Assembly: GCA_910589415.1 (NCBI GenBank)
Contig: OU342630.1
Location: 16,959,867-17,023,866 of the forward strand
From: Malachius bipustulatus
Lineage: Eukaryota; Arthropoda; Insecta; Coleoptera; Melyridae
Reading direction: 5' to 3'
DNA length: 64,000 bases
The translations under genes and the position numbers were made by a program. Under the pieces are notes generated by a model. It worked only from the letters and a program-made list of their open reading frames with translations, searched no databases and was not told the origin of the DNA. Of this stretch, positions 48,380-60,085 are shown piece by piece. How positions within the stretch are numbered: position 1 is the first letter of the stretch; every line of letters begins with the position of its first letter.

Positions 48380-49233
48380 TACAGAGTGAGTCCCCTAAGA
48401 TGGAAAGCTCGATTACACCTACACCATTAAAGATATCGAAATGAACCAAAAAGTGCTGTAAGGGGGAGGGAAAAGTGCAATTTGTAAACTTATTTTCAGA
48501 TATACAGGTGGCCCAATATCGTTGTACGCCATACAACTTTGTCATTTTAAATACGACACCCTCTATATTATTACATCTTCAGATTGTTTGAGAAAATTAA
48601 AAAAGAATGGTTTGTAAAGTTAAAGTTTGTAACGAGTGATTCATGAGTTATAAACAAATGAAAATCACGGTTTTCCATTCTCAAAGCAACTTATCTTAAA
48701 AATGGCTCAAGATAGAGGAAAACGGCTTGCATGTTCCTATCTTAATTTTTCATTTGGTATCCTATCATGTAGGTGAAATTTTTATACCGGGTGATAAAAA
48801 TTATCAAATTTTTTACAACTCTGTAAAAAAATTTCATACACCCAAGAGGGATGCCGGATTAAAAGTTAAGATAGGAACATGTAAGCCATTTTCCCATATC
48901 TCGAGCCGTTTTCAATATAAGCTGCTTTGAAAAAGGAAAATCGTGATTATTATTTTTTAATAACTCATAAATTGCTCATTACAAACTTCAACTTTACAAA
49001 CCATTATTTTTGACTTTTCTTAAACAATATGAAAATGTGATAATATTTAATAATATCCTATTTAAAATGACAAAGTTGTATGGCGTACAGCGATATTGGG
49101 CCATCCTGTATATCTGAAAATAATTTTACAAACTGCACTTTGTCCTCCCCTTCACAGCACTTTTTGGTTCATTCCGATATCTTTAATGGTGTAGGTGTAA
49201 TCGAGCTTTCCATCTCAGGCGACTCACCCTGTA
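48380..49233. mobile_element. 854-bp foldback element
   Basis: Almost the whole element is palindromic at moderate identity. The ends are TACAGAGTGAGTC and GACTCACCCTGTA. The inner arms carry ATACAGGTGGCCCAATATCG and its complement, which resembles a second set of termini nested inside. A partial copy is at 41375. Confidence 0.85.
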
Positions 49234-49389
49234 TGTGTCATTGTTGTCACACTTTCATAGAATTTTTCATAAGCGATCGAATGTGATCAAAACTGAAAAG
49301 CCACCAGGACGCACCACATTATAATGGCGGTATGCAGGGTATACATACATAATAAGGTACACAGTTTGAACTCTTCGTACGAACTCTTC

Positions 49390-49507
49390 CAATCAATATT
49401 TCTAAGCCGGTCCTAGAATTTAGAAGTTTTAAGGGTTATGATATTCCCCTTAAGGGACTCTACATATGGTAGAAGTTTGTAAAGTTCCTCATGACTTTCC
49501 CTGTATA
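49390..49507 (-). repeat. Related end fragment
   Basis: The reverse complement begins ACAGGGAAAGTCATGAGG and contains CAAACTTCTACCATAT, like the left end at 47392. It also carries CCCTTAAGGGGAATATCAT, the unoccupied version of the MITE target at 47692. Confidence 0.55.
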
Positions 49508-50179
49508 CTTACCTTGAGTTGTCATCGTTCTTTGTAAGGCAAGTAACGGCCAACAAACAAAAAAAATTAAATTACGAATTCCCACCATAGATGAGGTCAA
49601 GAGGCGCTTCGGAATACTGACTGCATATTGAAATCATTACACACCTCTGCCGTATCTTATTCATGAAATCATAAATGTTTATCACGTTTGCTCTATATAG
49701 TATAAACGCAATGACAAGAGTTTAGCTCCTTTCAATATGGTATTCTTAGCCCCTGTTGCATCATGTAACTATTCAATGGACTAGTTAGTCTTCAATGTCA
49801 AGACTTACTTGATATATTTACTTACTTGTAAAATATTATTGTAATGGTTTATCAAACCATTAATCTGCATTATAGACCTACCTAAAGAAAATCAAGATAT
49901 GTAAACACCATTTATACCTCAACCCCGTTTTTATTGATCTGCTTTGTTTCGCTTTTTTTTTCATCATAATATTAAGATGCTGCAGCGTTTTCTATTAAAA
50001 AATATGCTTTAAAAATTTTCGAATTATTTTTATCATGATCTCCGCGAAAACTGGTAGGTACAGACCCAAAAATTGGCTCTATAGACATAACAATTATTAT
50101 TATTGATACTTAAGAATTAAATGTATGTTTTCAACCATTATTTTGTAGAATCTCTGCATACTGATGTAGTATCTTAATT

Positions 50180-50325
50180 ATAATATAATATCCATCAATA
50201 TACAGTAGAATTATTTAAAACATTAGTGTTTTATTTATCGTCCATGGATATTATAATATAATATCCATGAATATACCTACAGTAGATTTTTTTAAGCATT
50301 AGTGTTTCATTTATCATCCATCAGT
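50180..50325 (+). repeat. Two-copy 73-bp tandem repeat
   Basis: TATAATATAATATCCAT.AATATAC, ACAGTAGA.TT and CATTAGTGTTT.ATTTATC recur in order. It lies 150 bp before the exon 3 acceptor. Confidence 0.8.
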
Positions 50326-50469
50326 ACTTGAGAATGACTTGTTTTTTGGGAAAAAAATCAATCTGTGCCAAGCATCTCGTAAATAAAATGATGCACCTCA
50401 AAAGGTTTCTGAAAAACTATAAGAGTAATTAATTAAGAAATACAACATAATTTTATTGTAACCTTTCAG

Positions 50470-50686
50470 TATTAACAAACCCTCACGGCGGCAGTGGTGA
50501 GGAACATTCAACTGAAAATATCAGCTTCGAGAGCTGCGGATCCAACTTCTGTGTAAGCGCTGTGGAAAGTAATGCAAATCTGGAAAGGCCCGCAGACGCT
50601 GAGGTGTACGAGATATTCTCCATTTACTTAGCATGTATTTTCGCAGCAGTCACCATCATAGCCTTAGTCGTAGATCCTCTATCAAG
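50470..50686 (+). CDS. UNC-93-like protein, third exon
   Basis: This 217-bp exon sits between long introns of 4484 and 8923 bp, with acceptor ACCTTTCAG and donor TCAAG|GTAAG. It encodes a hydrophilic loop containing an N-glycosylation sequon (Asn-Ile-Ser) and Cys residues (SCGSNFC), so the loop is probably luminal or extracellular. A membrane segment follows (IYLACIFAAVTIIALVV), then DPLSR. It joins in frame both ways: one base from exon 2 plus TA gives Val, and its final AG plus G of the next exon gives Arg. The family usually carries a variable glycosylated loop here, midway through the protein. Confidence 0.9.
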
Positions 50687-51347
50687 GTAAGTTCAAATAC
50701 TTCACATTTCCAAATTCAATTTGATATAAGCACTAAGGTAAATATTGTTTCAAAAATAAACAATCTTATTATTTTTCATGATTTCAATGATGCCAAAAAC
50801 AACTACATAATAATGTTTAATAGTTTTTAAGGCTGTTAATTATAATAAAAACAAAAATATACTTTATCTACTCCTATTAGATAACAAATCAATTATTAGT
50901 CTAATTTTAACGAAGTAATGGCATGCATTACTATTGCCCTATCGAATAATAGTGTCAGATCGATTGAACAATGAGCTCATTATTCAATCGTTAATGTCAA
51001 TTGTTTAACTTTACCGCCCTATTCTGTCCTACGTTTGGCAGATTCAAACTACTGACTACTGCCAATGGTCCACTGACGTGAAAGTAGAGTCCCTAAACGT
51101 TTATTTTACGTTTAATAAAATGTTTTAAAAATATGAAAGTCGCTGAATATTAGGATGATTTTGATCTTTCAACTACTATAGCATACGAAGCTACTTATCA
51201 TAATACTAAAATGAACATGTTTTAGTATCCGTGCGTAGTTTTAAAGCCCTAGTCACACCCTAGTCAACCGCTGTGAAAGTTGATTCCTTTGGAACGCTGC
51301 CAATAGGTTTAGTCGACTAACAGTAGTGACAGCTAATAATCACGATA

Positions 51348-52137
51348 ACCTAAAGCCTTGTCCACACCGAAAGCAACACATAGGAACATTTTGTTTATGT
51401 TGCTTGTTCCTGGAACTTGTTTCTGAATGTTGCCAAAAGTTTATTTAAGTTCCTCATTGTTTACGGTTGCAGGAACAAAAGTTCCTATAAGTTGCTTGTT
51501 TCCATATTTAGCGGCAAAGATCAAAGAAAATATAGAAACATTGGTAAACATTTTTTGTTTCTCAACGGTATTTTTATCAGTGTGGACACGCTGTTGTTTG
51601 TTCCCAAATCTCGAAACTCCCGTTGCAAGAAATCGAAGTGTTAATAGGATATAGGTAGTTCGTATCTTTTTGAATTAAAACTGAAATTTTGCACAGTAAC
51701 CATTCCAAATCAGTACTACTCAGACGACAAATTTTTTTTTAAATATCCATTATCGATACATTCTGATATTATATCATCTTTCTTTAATGAACTTAGAAGA
51801 CGTATGACACCATGTGACTTTCTGTCTAAAAGACTTGGTCTAGTCCAACATTTACGGATTCGTTTTTTGTGTTTTTGTAAAATAATTACAATTGCAGCAG
51901 CTGCTGCCTGTAATCTTCTTCGTCGTACCACATTGTTTAGAAACATACACTGCACTGGTGTAGACACAACGTTTCCTGTTGCAGCAACACAACGAAACAT
52001 TCACAAAACTGAATTACCTTGGTGTGGACAGAATGTTTACGGAACTTTTGCTGTTGTTTCTGTTTCCATAAACAGGTTGCGGCAACCAGCAACAAAATGT
52101 TCCTCTGTGTTTCTTTGGTGTGGACAAGGCTTTACAT
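51348..52137 (-). mobile_element. PIF/Harbinger-like deletion derivative
   Basis: Inverted ends start AAAGCCTTGTCCACACC, and similar sequence continues inward for over 50 bp. The left context TAA and right context TTA fit a TWA target. A minus-strand frame at 51716-52000 includes HKKRIRKCWTRPSLLDRKSH, resembling the start of Harbinger (HARBI1-type) transposases (KKR.WW.RPWL.RR). The catalytic domain is missing. Confidence 0.65.
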
Positions 52138-52591
52138 TCACATTTGTTTATGTTTAGTTTCAATTTTACAATACAAATTATTGTATTATAAAAATTAAAC
52201 TTAAAATTATTATAAACAGAATAATACAGGATGTTCTTCGAAGAAAATAACATCCTGAATAATACGCTACCTGATATAAATAGGGGAAACGCAACAAATG
52301 CATCAATTAATGGTTTACTGCCTGCAAAATCAAAAGTGAAATACGATGCGCGACGAAGTCTTTCACCCTGATTTTGTTATTTTTCTCCTTTTAAAGTTAT
52401 TTTACAATTTTCAGTCGACAGTGAAGTATGTAATATTTTCTGTACATTTGCAATATTTCAATAACCAAATTATTTACTTAAAGAGAACCATATTTTTTAA
52501 TAATTAAAACTGCAATCCCTAAAACTTTTTTACCTAAAAATTTATTTGTGCCGTAAGTAAAATTATTTTTATTCAAGCATACTCGTAGATA

Positions 52592-52730
52592 AAGTATAGT
52601 ATTCCACTCGCGCATAATGGCTATTATCCACTTAGATGTTACAGCACTCGCCAGAGGCTCGTGCTGCAATTTTCATCTTCGTGGATAATAGCTATCATTA
52701 TGCGCTTGTTGAATAATATACTATTATGTA
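52592..52730. mobile_element. Small foldback
   Basis: Arms of about 40 bp contain GCGCATAATG and CTATTATCCAC. The loop itself holds a smaller palindrome (CAGCAC...GTGCTG). The flank ACTCGTAGATAAA also occurs at the composite-repeat ends near 12990 and 15335. Confidence 0.7.
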
Positions 52731-53296
52731 GTGTAGCGGCAAAAATACCTACTTATACACATGTGCCTAATTTTTGGCTCATCTCGCTATATGTATAGTT
52801 TTATCATGATAAATTATTGACGGTGAAAATTACCTATATTCAATTCGCGAATAACAAAAGAACACTTACCGTATATCTCAACTCTACCTACTTGCACTTT
52901 TTCTGTCAAACGGACGTTTTTCAAGTCGCTTGAAAAACAGGCGGTTTACTGATCTCGGCGAAAAGTTTCCGTAGAGTCAATGAGTTTTCTCTCAGCTCAG
53001 AATACCCAAAAATAAAATCATTACCAGAGGTAGCATATTCACTAAAATATGGTCGATGGGCTAACTAACCTTTTCATCTAAGGCTACCTTTTATTAGAAC
53101 CGTTTCTAATCATGATGAGGCAGTCAGGAATATAATCATTTTTATAGTTTTCTCTTAGCATTGCTTGAGTCATATATAGTGTCGTTGGGTATTCGTTGAT
53201 TTACTTCTGCCGAGAAGTTTACTATAAATCTATGCGTATGGGGTGTATAGATTCATTCATAAATAGAAAAATGATTTCACTGGATCTCTGATAATT

Positions 53297-54606
53297 TGTA
53301 TCGGGTGAGTCATTAAGAATGGTCACCAGGAATATCTCAGAAACTAAGCATCGCACAGCCTCAGGCTAAAAATTTTAAGGATAGTGGCTCTAAAAAATCG
53401 TTGGAAAATTGTTTTGAGCTTCTAAATACTGACTGATGAAAACTTGGCTATTTTCTATTTTTTTCTGTTGACGACCGATGGTAAGTTCGTTATTATTGGA
53501 GCTAGGAAGTCGGTTCAATTAGTAAACGAGAAGAAGTTTTACCGCTTATTATAGTGGTGAAAATAGAAAAACAATAATTGAAAGTTGACGTCATGAGATA
53601 TTCCCAAAAAGGCAATTCTTTGATATAAAAATAGGAATACTCTCTGTACACTGAGAGTTGTCCGTTGTCATGCCGCACTGATTCTGACTAAACAATTTCA
53701 TTTAATTCGATTTGAATCGTACACTTATTTCTAAGTCGAACCAGATGTGGTATCGCAGTTCGTGTCAGTGGCGTGTGTTGAGGAATAATGAATATCCTAC
53801 AAATATATTATTTCGACAAGTTATTGACGAAGTAGAGCCTTGCAACTTTTTGATAACAAATATATGTAATGCAAGTAAGTAAGAATGATAATAATTATTG
53901 TTATCATCATGATAGAAATATCATGTCACCTACCTGCTGGTTGCCGTTTAAAAGAAAGAATAACACCTCCTTTTTCTTATTTGCAAGTAAAATATTCCAG
54001 CAATTTTACCACAAGACCACGTACTAGGGAGTTCAATCGTTTCCCAGGCAAAACAAGGAAATAGATTTTTAGGCATTCGCGAAATTAAGTTACTCATAGT
54101 TTATCACACCGTACAATATAACACAGGTAATTCTGCTAATTTCGTATTAAAAACGTTTCAAATCACAACAAAAACCTTATTTAGTATATTTACCGCTGAC
54201 ACTGACACTACTGACAGTAGCGACGACAATCTTATCGTAATATCGTATCAATCTAAGCGTATCAAGACGCGAGTCGGTACTTCCGTCTCACTCTCGCTCA
54301 TCTTTTTAGAATTGCTGACGATTCAAACGTATTTCTGACAATACGTCCCATTTTAACTCGATTGACTATGCAATGCAATAGAAGGAGTAAGAAACATAAC
54401 GAGATGATGTATCCTTAGTTCTCACAACAGACAACTCTCAGTGTACAGACTTTATATCTCATGACGTCAACTTTCAATTATTATTTTTCTGTTTTTACTC
54501 CTGCAATAAACGACAAAAATTCTTCATGTTTGCTAATTGAACCGACTTCATAGCTCCAATAATAACGAGGTTACCAATGGTGAACAGAAAAAAAATAGAA
54601 AATAGC
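53297..54606. mobile_element. Long foldback, right end lost
   Basis: The left arm (53445-53670) and right arm (54418-54606) are inverted copies sharing TATTTTCTATTTTTTTCTGTT, GTTATTATTGGAGCTA and CTGTACACTGAGAGTTGTC. The outer 150 bp of the right arm are absent where the next element begins. Confidence 0.75.
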
Positions 54607-54830
54607 ATAATTCCCATATTTTTTTTTTCCTAGCGACCCTCCCCACGAAGATCCGGCCTCCTAAAGGACGCCATAGGAAATCAATTTTTCTTGAATAACT
54701 TTTAAACTACTTAATAAAATTTAATGAAAATTTAATATGATAAACAGTAGTAAGAACCTCTTAGATTACTGCCGCTAAAACATAAATTAGCTCAAATTGC
54801 TGTCTGATGCTGGTGGAGTGAAGATAATTC

Positions 54831-54941
54831 ATACTGGGAAAACAATAAATTGGAGCCCTTATTCTTCACACTACATGTGTATGTACACTACATAAATGTA
54901 GTGTGAAGAATAAGGGCTCCAATTTATTGTTTTCCCAGTAT
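54831..54941. repeat. Perfect 45-bp snapback
   Basis: 54831-54875 and 54897-54941 are exact reverse complements with a 21-nt loop. An 11-bp direct repeat, ATAAATTAGCT, flanks the larger insert (54782-54792 and 54940-54950). The opposite foldback arm has the uninterrupted sequence. Confidence 0.92.
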
Positions 54942-55674
54942 AAATTAGCTTGTTTAGTTTACCAGAGGCGGACTAGGCTGTACATTTTATTGCTTACATT
55001 TTTAACATCCTGCATGATAAGGATTAAACAAAAATTGGATACCTCGAATATTAAGGTATAGAAAAGGTACTCTTGTTCCTTGTCGATAAAATGAACCGTT
55101 TTCGAGAAAAAAAATGTACCAAGATATTCACAATAATTCAATAAATTAATATCGAAGTAAAGGATCAATGTGTTAACAATAATATGAAAGATGACACGAT
55201 TTAAAATGTACTCGTCAATGCAAGATATTTATATTACTAATAATTCTTATTAGATACCATAGTAATGATTGTAAAAACAATGCGTTTTTTAATACTGGAA
55301 ACAGTTTTATTTCACTGGCTTTCGTATCACACTTTGTTGCAGACAAAAAAATTAGAAATCGTGGTTCTACAATTTAATAGAAATAAAACATTAATTCTTT
55401 TATAATTATTTTTTTCTCGAAAACGGTTCATTTTATCGACAAGGAATGAAGAGTACCTTTTCTGTAGCTTAATGTTCAAGGTACCTATCCAAATTTGTTT
55501 TTTTTTTTTTACTCCCTATCATGCAGGGTGTTAAAAATGTGAGCATTAAAATGTACAACCTAGTCCACCCCTGACCCCTGGTAAACTAAACAAGCTAATT
55601 CATGTTTTAAGGGCGGTAGTTTAAGAGGTCCTTACTACTGTTTATCATATTAAATTTTCATTAAATTTTATTAA

Positions 55675-55896
55675 CAGCCAATATTATAAAGGCTCATAGG
55701 CTAACGGGCAGATTTCTGTGCTCGTTTTTGAAGCTAATATCGACGACAAAAAAATGACTTTTATTAACATTTTTGTAATTACTTTCATGTCAAGAATAGA
55801 TAAATTTAAAAAATTTCCACTTAGCCTCGATACCTTCTTCAGAAATGGCCACAGAAATCTGCCCGTTAACTTAACGAGCCTTTATAATACCCGCTG
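55675..55896. mobile_element. 222-bp Harbinger-type MITE, TAA target
   Basis: The ends are CAGC...GCTG, with inner words TATAAAGGCTC and AACGGGCAGATTTCTGTG inverted on the other side. TAA is duplicated at 55672-55674 and 55897-55899. The opposite arm (near 54705-54720) preserves the pre-insertion sequence with a single TAA. Confidence 0.9.
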
Positions 55897-56069
55897 TAAG
55901 TAGTTTAAAAGTTATTTAAGAAAACTTGATTTCCAATGACGTCCTTTTTAGGAGGCCATATCTCCGTAGGGAGGGCCGCTAGGAAAAAAAATTATGGGAA
56001 CTTGTCATCTTTTTTTTAATGTTCTATCTGATTCCGAGAGATTTCCCACATTTTCCCGGACACCCTGTA

Positions 56070-56555
56070 TACAGGTGTCCCGTAATTAGCGTGCAATACT
56101 GAAACGGCAGATTCTATTTTCAAAAATTTGAAAAAAAAGTTCCCATAAAAATAAGTCGAGAAATGCTTCCTAAGGGAGCTACAGCCCCCGAAAGCGGGGA
56201 GCCCATGAAGATGGTTTTTATTTAATATCACCGAATCCGTTCAAGATAGAAAAGTGAAATTTTGGAAATTTATCAAACTTTTTATGGCCAATAAGATGCA
56301 ATTACAACAATTTTAAAATTTCCATTAGGGGGGGTCAGATAGGTGAGGAGTGAGGTTAAAACCACCCTAACTTTTTTAAACTTTTTTTGTACGTACCTCG
56401 TGCCAGGATTTGATATGAGATTATGAAATGCTGAAGTTTTTTACACAAAAAAGGTCGTCTTGTTGAATTTCGATAACATGCACCGTTTTTTTTCATATTT
56501 TTGAAAATAGAATCTGCTGTTCCAGTATTGCACGCTAATTACGGGACACCCTGCA
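56070..56555. mobile_element. 486-bp foldback abutting the previous element
   Basis: The ends are TACAGGTGTCCCGTAATTAG and CTAATTACGGGACACCCTGCA, with arms of about 80 bp. The TA on the left (56068-56069) is also the last two bases of the preceding element. The right target is TA at 56556-56557. Confidence 0.88.
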
Positions 56556-56557
56556 TA

Positions 56558-58870
56558 ATCTATAAATGAAGATGGAGTTTTGCTTCTAACAGCTACACTA
56601 CACCAAGGATCAAGGTACATGCATATAAAAATACTCGTAATATGAAAGATGTTGTACAGATTACCAAACGGCACTGCATTTCAAGAAATAAAATAACTAT
56701 CTCAACACTTATTAAAAGTGTAGTACCTAAGTAAGCTAAAGTGAATGAACTTGTTGACAGATTGAAATGAATGATTCATCGTGAAACTGGGGAAGACAAT
56801 ATGTGCTTATAAAATTAGCGTTATTTTATTTCAATTTAGCACTAAAATATCTTCATATTGATGTTTACAGTCATAAAGTGGTCGAAGTAATAGTGTCAAT
56901 AAAGGTTAGCATTCTAACTGTACGTTGCGATCTCCAGCATTGTTATTTCCAGGAAGTGTCATACAAATAATATACAACAGGTTAATTCCACATTTTGCAG
57001 TAATATAATATTGGAACATTAATTATTTCTGCAGTGTTTTACTTAAACTGGTTTTGAAATAACAAAAGAAAAATAAATTTTCAATAATAATTTCAATTAA
57101 CTGTTAATTATATTTATTTTATTTCTGTGATGGAAGTAGGACACAAATTGAAGAATTAAATAGATATTTAAAGTACAAAAATATTATTTTAGAGCTCACA
57201 AATAAATTAAAATAATCATCTGAATTGAAACTTCTCAGCTATCTTAATAATAGCGAAAGCTAAAATAATCAAAAATCAAAAATTATTTGAAAAGGAATAA
57301 ATTTTGCATTGCGTCGAACATGGTGTAACTAGGATAGTTTAACTAGGAGTATAATTAAAATGGCAAATCCTAGATGGCAACTATCTAGAATGTAGTTTTT
57401 AAATGAATTAATCTGAATAAAAGTATAATGCAGGGTGACAATAATTTTGGTTAACTTTGTTATTGTAAGAGAGTTACAGATTAGATTAAATTGGCAAAGC
57501 TCTGCCAAATCTAATACTTATTAAGAATCTGGAAGGAAATTTAGAATAACTTCAGTCGACATTTTTATTTAGCGATATCTTTTTTTATCATATAAGATTA
57601 ACGAATTATTTTTTGTAGCCTTACATAAATCGTCATGAGTTACCTACAAATTTGATTTTTCAAAAATTTTCCAGGCCGACTAGATCCTATAGGATTTTGA
57701 TTTTCAACTTTCGGTTTTCCTAAAAACATCAAACATAACTCACATTCAAAAAATAATCAAAATTTTATTCTTCTTTAATAAAAGACATAAAGATAGTCAA
57801 CTTCGTTTAGTGATATTTTTTCACATAATTATTATTTACAAGTTGTCATGAAACCAACACACAAAACTGTTTAAAATAATTATCCATTCTTCAGTTCACG
57901 TGCAATAAGATACAGCCGTAGTTGAAAAAAAAATTAAGCAAATACCATTTAACTGTGAATACATATTTCAAAAATATATTAAGTTTTTTTTTTAATCAGC
58001 TTAGAGTAGCTAAAGCAATAATAAACAAAGTCATCAAGGTCGAAAGATATCAAAGTGCCTAAAGATTCTCTCGGTGTGTTAATGCTCCATTCTAACCCTC
58101 GATGAAGGATTAATTGTTATTTTTATTATTCTGATAAAGTGTTGGCCAATGGCAAGGGGGGAGAATCTTACCAAGGTAAGATTACATGTTACGAAGCACA
58201 TATGGAAGTCGATAAAAGCTTTCAAAGACTGCAAACTTACACAAGCGAAATTCATGCCAATTTAAAAACTTTTCACATCAACCTGTGCTTTTTTAAAAAT
58301 ACAAACCCGTTTGACTTTCTGTTAGCACCATCAGTTAATTACGTAATGATTACGGGAAACGCTGCAGCAAAATAAATCCGCTGTTTTGTTACAGCCGTTT
58401 CCCAAATAATTTATTTTGAAAGTTTGATGATAATATTTCGAAGCTTAGTGTCTCACCTCAAAACTGTTTTGAAATTTTCGATGCAATAGCTGCATTTACA
58501 GGATGATCAACGGTTTGCTTTTGAAGTTATAACTTATTTCTTCGCCGAACGATTTTTGGAATTTTAGCCTCATATTGAAGTTAAAACTTCAGACAACAGA
58601 TTCCAGGAATTCAGTAATACAGAAAATAAAGAGCAGCTACTGACATGAGAAAACTAAATCAAAATCCCTTATGAATACCGAAAGTTGTCCCCAATCAAAA
58701 TGAAACAAAATTTTTGGGTTGCATTTTTGCGACACTTTCATTTTTGAGTAATGTAGAATAAACCAAAATTTCGTTCGCTTGCACATTTTTATCTTGCACA
58801 GAAAACTTTATCTATTATAAACCAAAATGTCATAAAATTGTAGCCATAAACTGAGTTGAAATCACATTTT
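56558..58870. other. Intronic DNA without recognised elements
   Basis: A GCAGGGTGACAAT end-like word occurs near 57430. The 78-codon frame at 58139 has no recognised domain. Confidence 0.5.
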
Positions 58871-59291
58871 AGTTTTTTTATCTGAAGATTCATATTTCCA
58901 GGGCCAAATTGAACTTCGAATTTTTAAATACGGCTCTGTACGGTTTTAAATACGGTTCAAATATCTTTCGGACTAATAGTTATTGACATCATTAGTTTAA
59001 TTTCCCCTTAACACGGATCTGTGCTCTTATTAAACCTCTTGGACTTCTCGCATTGTGATGACGATGAGTCCAAGAAATTTAACAAGAGCACAGATCCAAA
59101 TTAATGTGAAATTAAATTGATGATGTCAATAGCTATAGTCCGAAACACGTTTGAACCACTATGTATGGCATATCATAACATTCAGAATTAAAGCATCTTT
59201 TAATTTTTGAAATAAAATAATCCAGGTCCGTATTTAAAAAATCGAAATTCGGTCCGGCCCTGCAAAACATGAATCGTCAGATAAACAAACT
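58871..59291. mobile_element. 421-bp foldback
   Basis: Nearly full-length inverted arms include AGTTTTTTTATCTGA, CAGGGCC, AAATACGG and CAAGAG(C)ACAGATCC words around a short centre near 59050. No clean target duplication is seen. Confidence 0.85.
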
Positions 59292-59609
59292 GGCATCGCA
59301 AAAAAAGGCTGGTGAATTACTGCAATGGAAATGTGTTTTGAGTTTTTCCCAATATTTAATAATAACGTCAACAAATAAGAAAACGTAAAATTGAATTTTT
59401 TTTTTTTGCAAAATAATTCGAAAATCAAATATAATTTTTAAAATCTCTTTCTCCATTGCATTGTCCTTCTGGCTTTCCAACTTATTCCACATTTAACCAA
59501 CCCTGTATCTGAGATCCTGATTCTGTTCATTCTTATCTTAGACACAGAGTAGGTCTAAGGTCTAAGGTAGATCATCAAAATGTTTAACAGTAGGTATCAT
59601 TGTTTTTAG

Positions 59610-60040
59610 GTACGGCGAGAAGCAACGACGCAACAGCACCGTAGAGCTTACCGGTCTCCAACTTCTTTCGGCTACCGCGTACCAGCTAAAAAAACCCTAC
59701 CAGCAACTACTGATCCCGCTGACCGTCTTTATTGGCATGGAACAGGCCTTCATCAGCGCCGACTTTACTCAAGCTTACGTGGCCTGCGCGCTGGGTGTTT
59801 CCTCGGTCGGCTTCGTAATGATCTCCTTCGGCGTAGTAAATGCCATCTGCAGTTTGTTTTTCGGTACCATGATGAAGTACATCGGTAGGATCCCTATAAT
59901 TTTGCTGGGCGCCTTCGTTCATCTTGGTCTCCTGTCGTGGTTGCTGATCTGGCGCCCGCATCCCAGCAATGATTACCTCTTCTTCCTCGCCGCAGGATTA
60001 TGGGGGGTAGCTGATGCTGTATGGCAGACGCAAATTAATG
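59610..60040 (+). CDS. UNC-93-like protein, fourth exon (gene continues beyond window)
   Basis: This 431-bp exon runs from a GTTTTTAG acceptor to an AATG|GTAAG donor. It starts with a charged cytosolic linker (YGEKQRRNSTVEL), then the second half of the transporter-like fold. Four hydrophobic segments are centred on LLIPLTVFIGMEQAFISADF, VSSVGFVMISFGVVNAICS, IPIILLGAFVHLGLLSWLLI and YLFFLAAGLWGVADAVWQTQ. The motifs GMEQAF.ADFTQAYVACALG and GLWGVADAVWQTQIN are highly diagnostic of UNC93 proteins. The four visible exons give about 449 residues. The last conserved helices and C-tail must be encoded further right; I find no further exon up to 64000. Confidence 0.93.
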
Positions 60041-60085
60041 GTAAGTAATTTTTTCTGTAGGATAAGATTCTCTCTAGACGTAAAC

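Larger units (their letters stand above)
45986..50469 (+). other. UNC-93-like intron 2 with nested TEs
   Basis: A 4484-bp intron. It holds a 193-bp MITE right after the donor, a minus-strand LINE tail, a decayed foldback split by a second MITE, an 854-bp foldback and a two-copy tandem repeat near the acceptor. Each is listed separately. Confidence 0.8.
54607..56069. mobile_element. Long foldback with two inner insertions, left end lost
   Basis: Left arm 54607-55160 and right arm 55400-56069 are inverted copies, for example TCGAAAACGGTTCATTTTAT and ACCAGAGG/CCCTGGT near the middle. The right end is CCGGACACCCTGTA. A snapback sits in the left arm and a Harbinger-type MITE in the right arm. A related arm segment occurs near 60850-60940. 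Confidence 0.8.
50687..59609 (+). other. UNC-93-like intron 3 with nested TEs
   Basis: An 8923-bp intron. It contains a Harbinger-type deletion derivative, a small foldback, two adjoining long foldback elements, a perfect snapback, a Harbinger-type MITE, a TA-flanked element and another foldback. Apart from the remnant Harbinger ORF, no coding sequence is evident. Confidence 0.8.

Noticed and set aside
48339..49286. Similar frames on both strands
   Set aside because: Again the two arms of a foldback element.
51804..52157. 117-codon plus-strand frame
   Set aside because: Antisense to the Harbinger-like frame and spans the element terminus.
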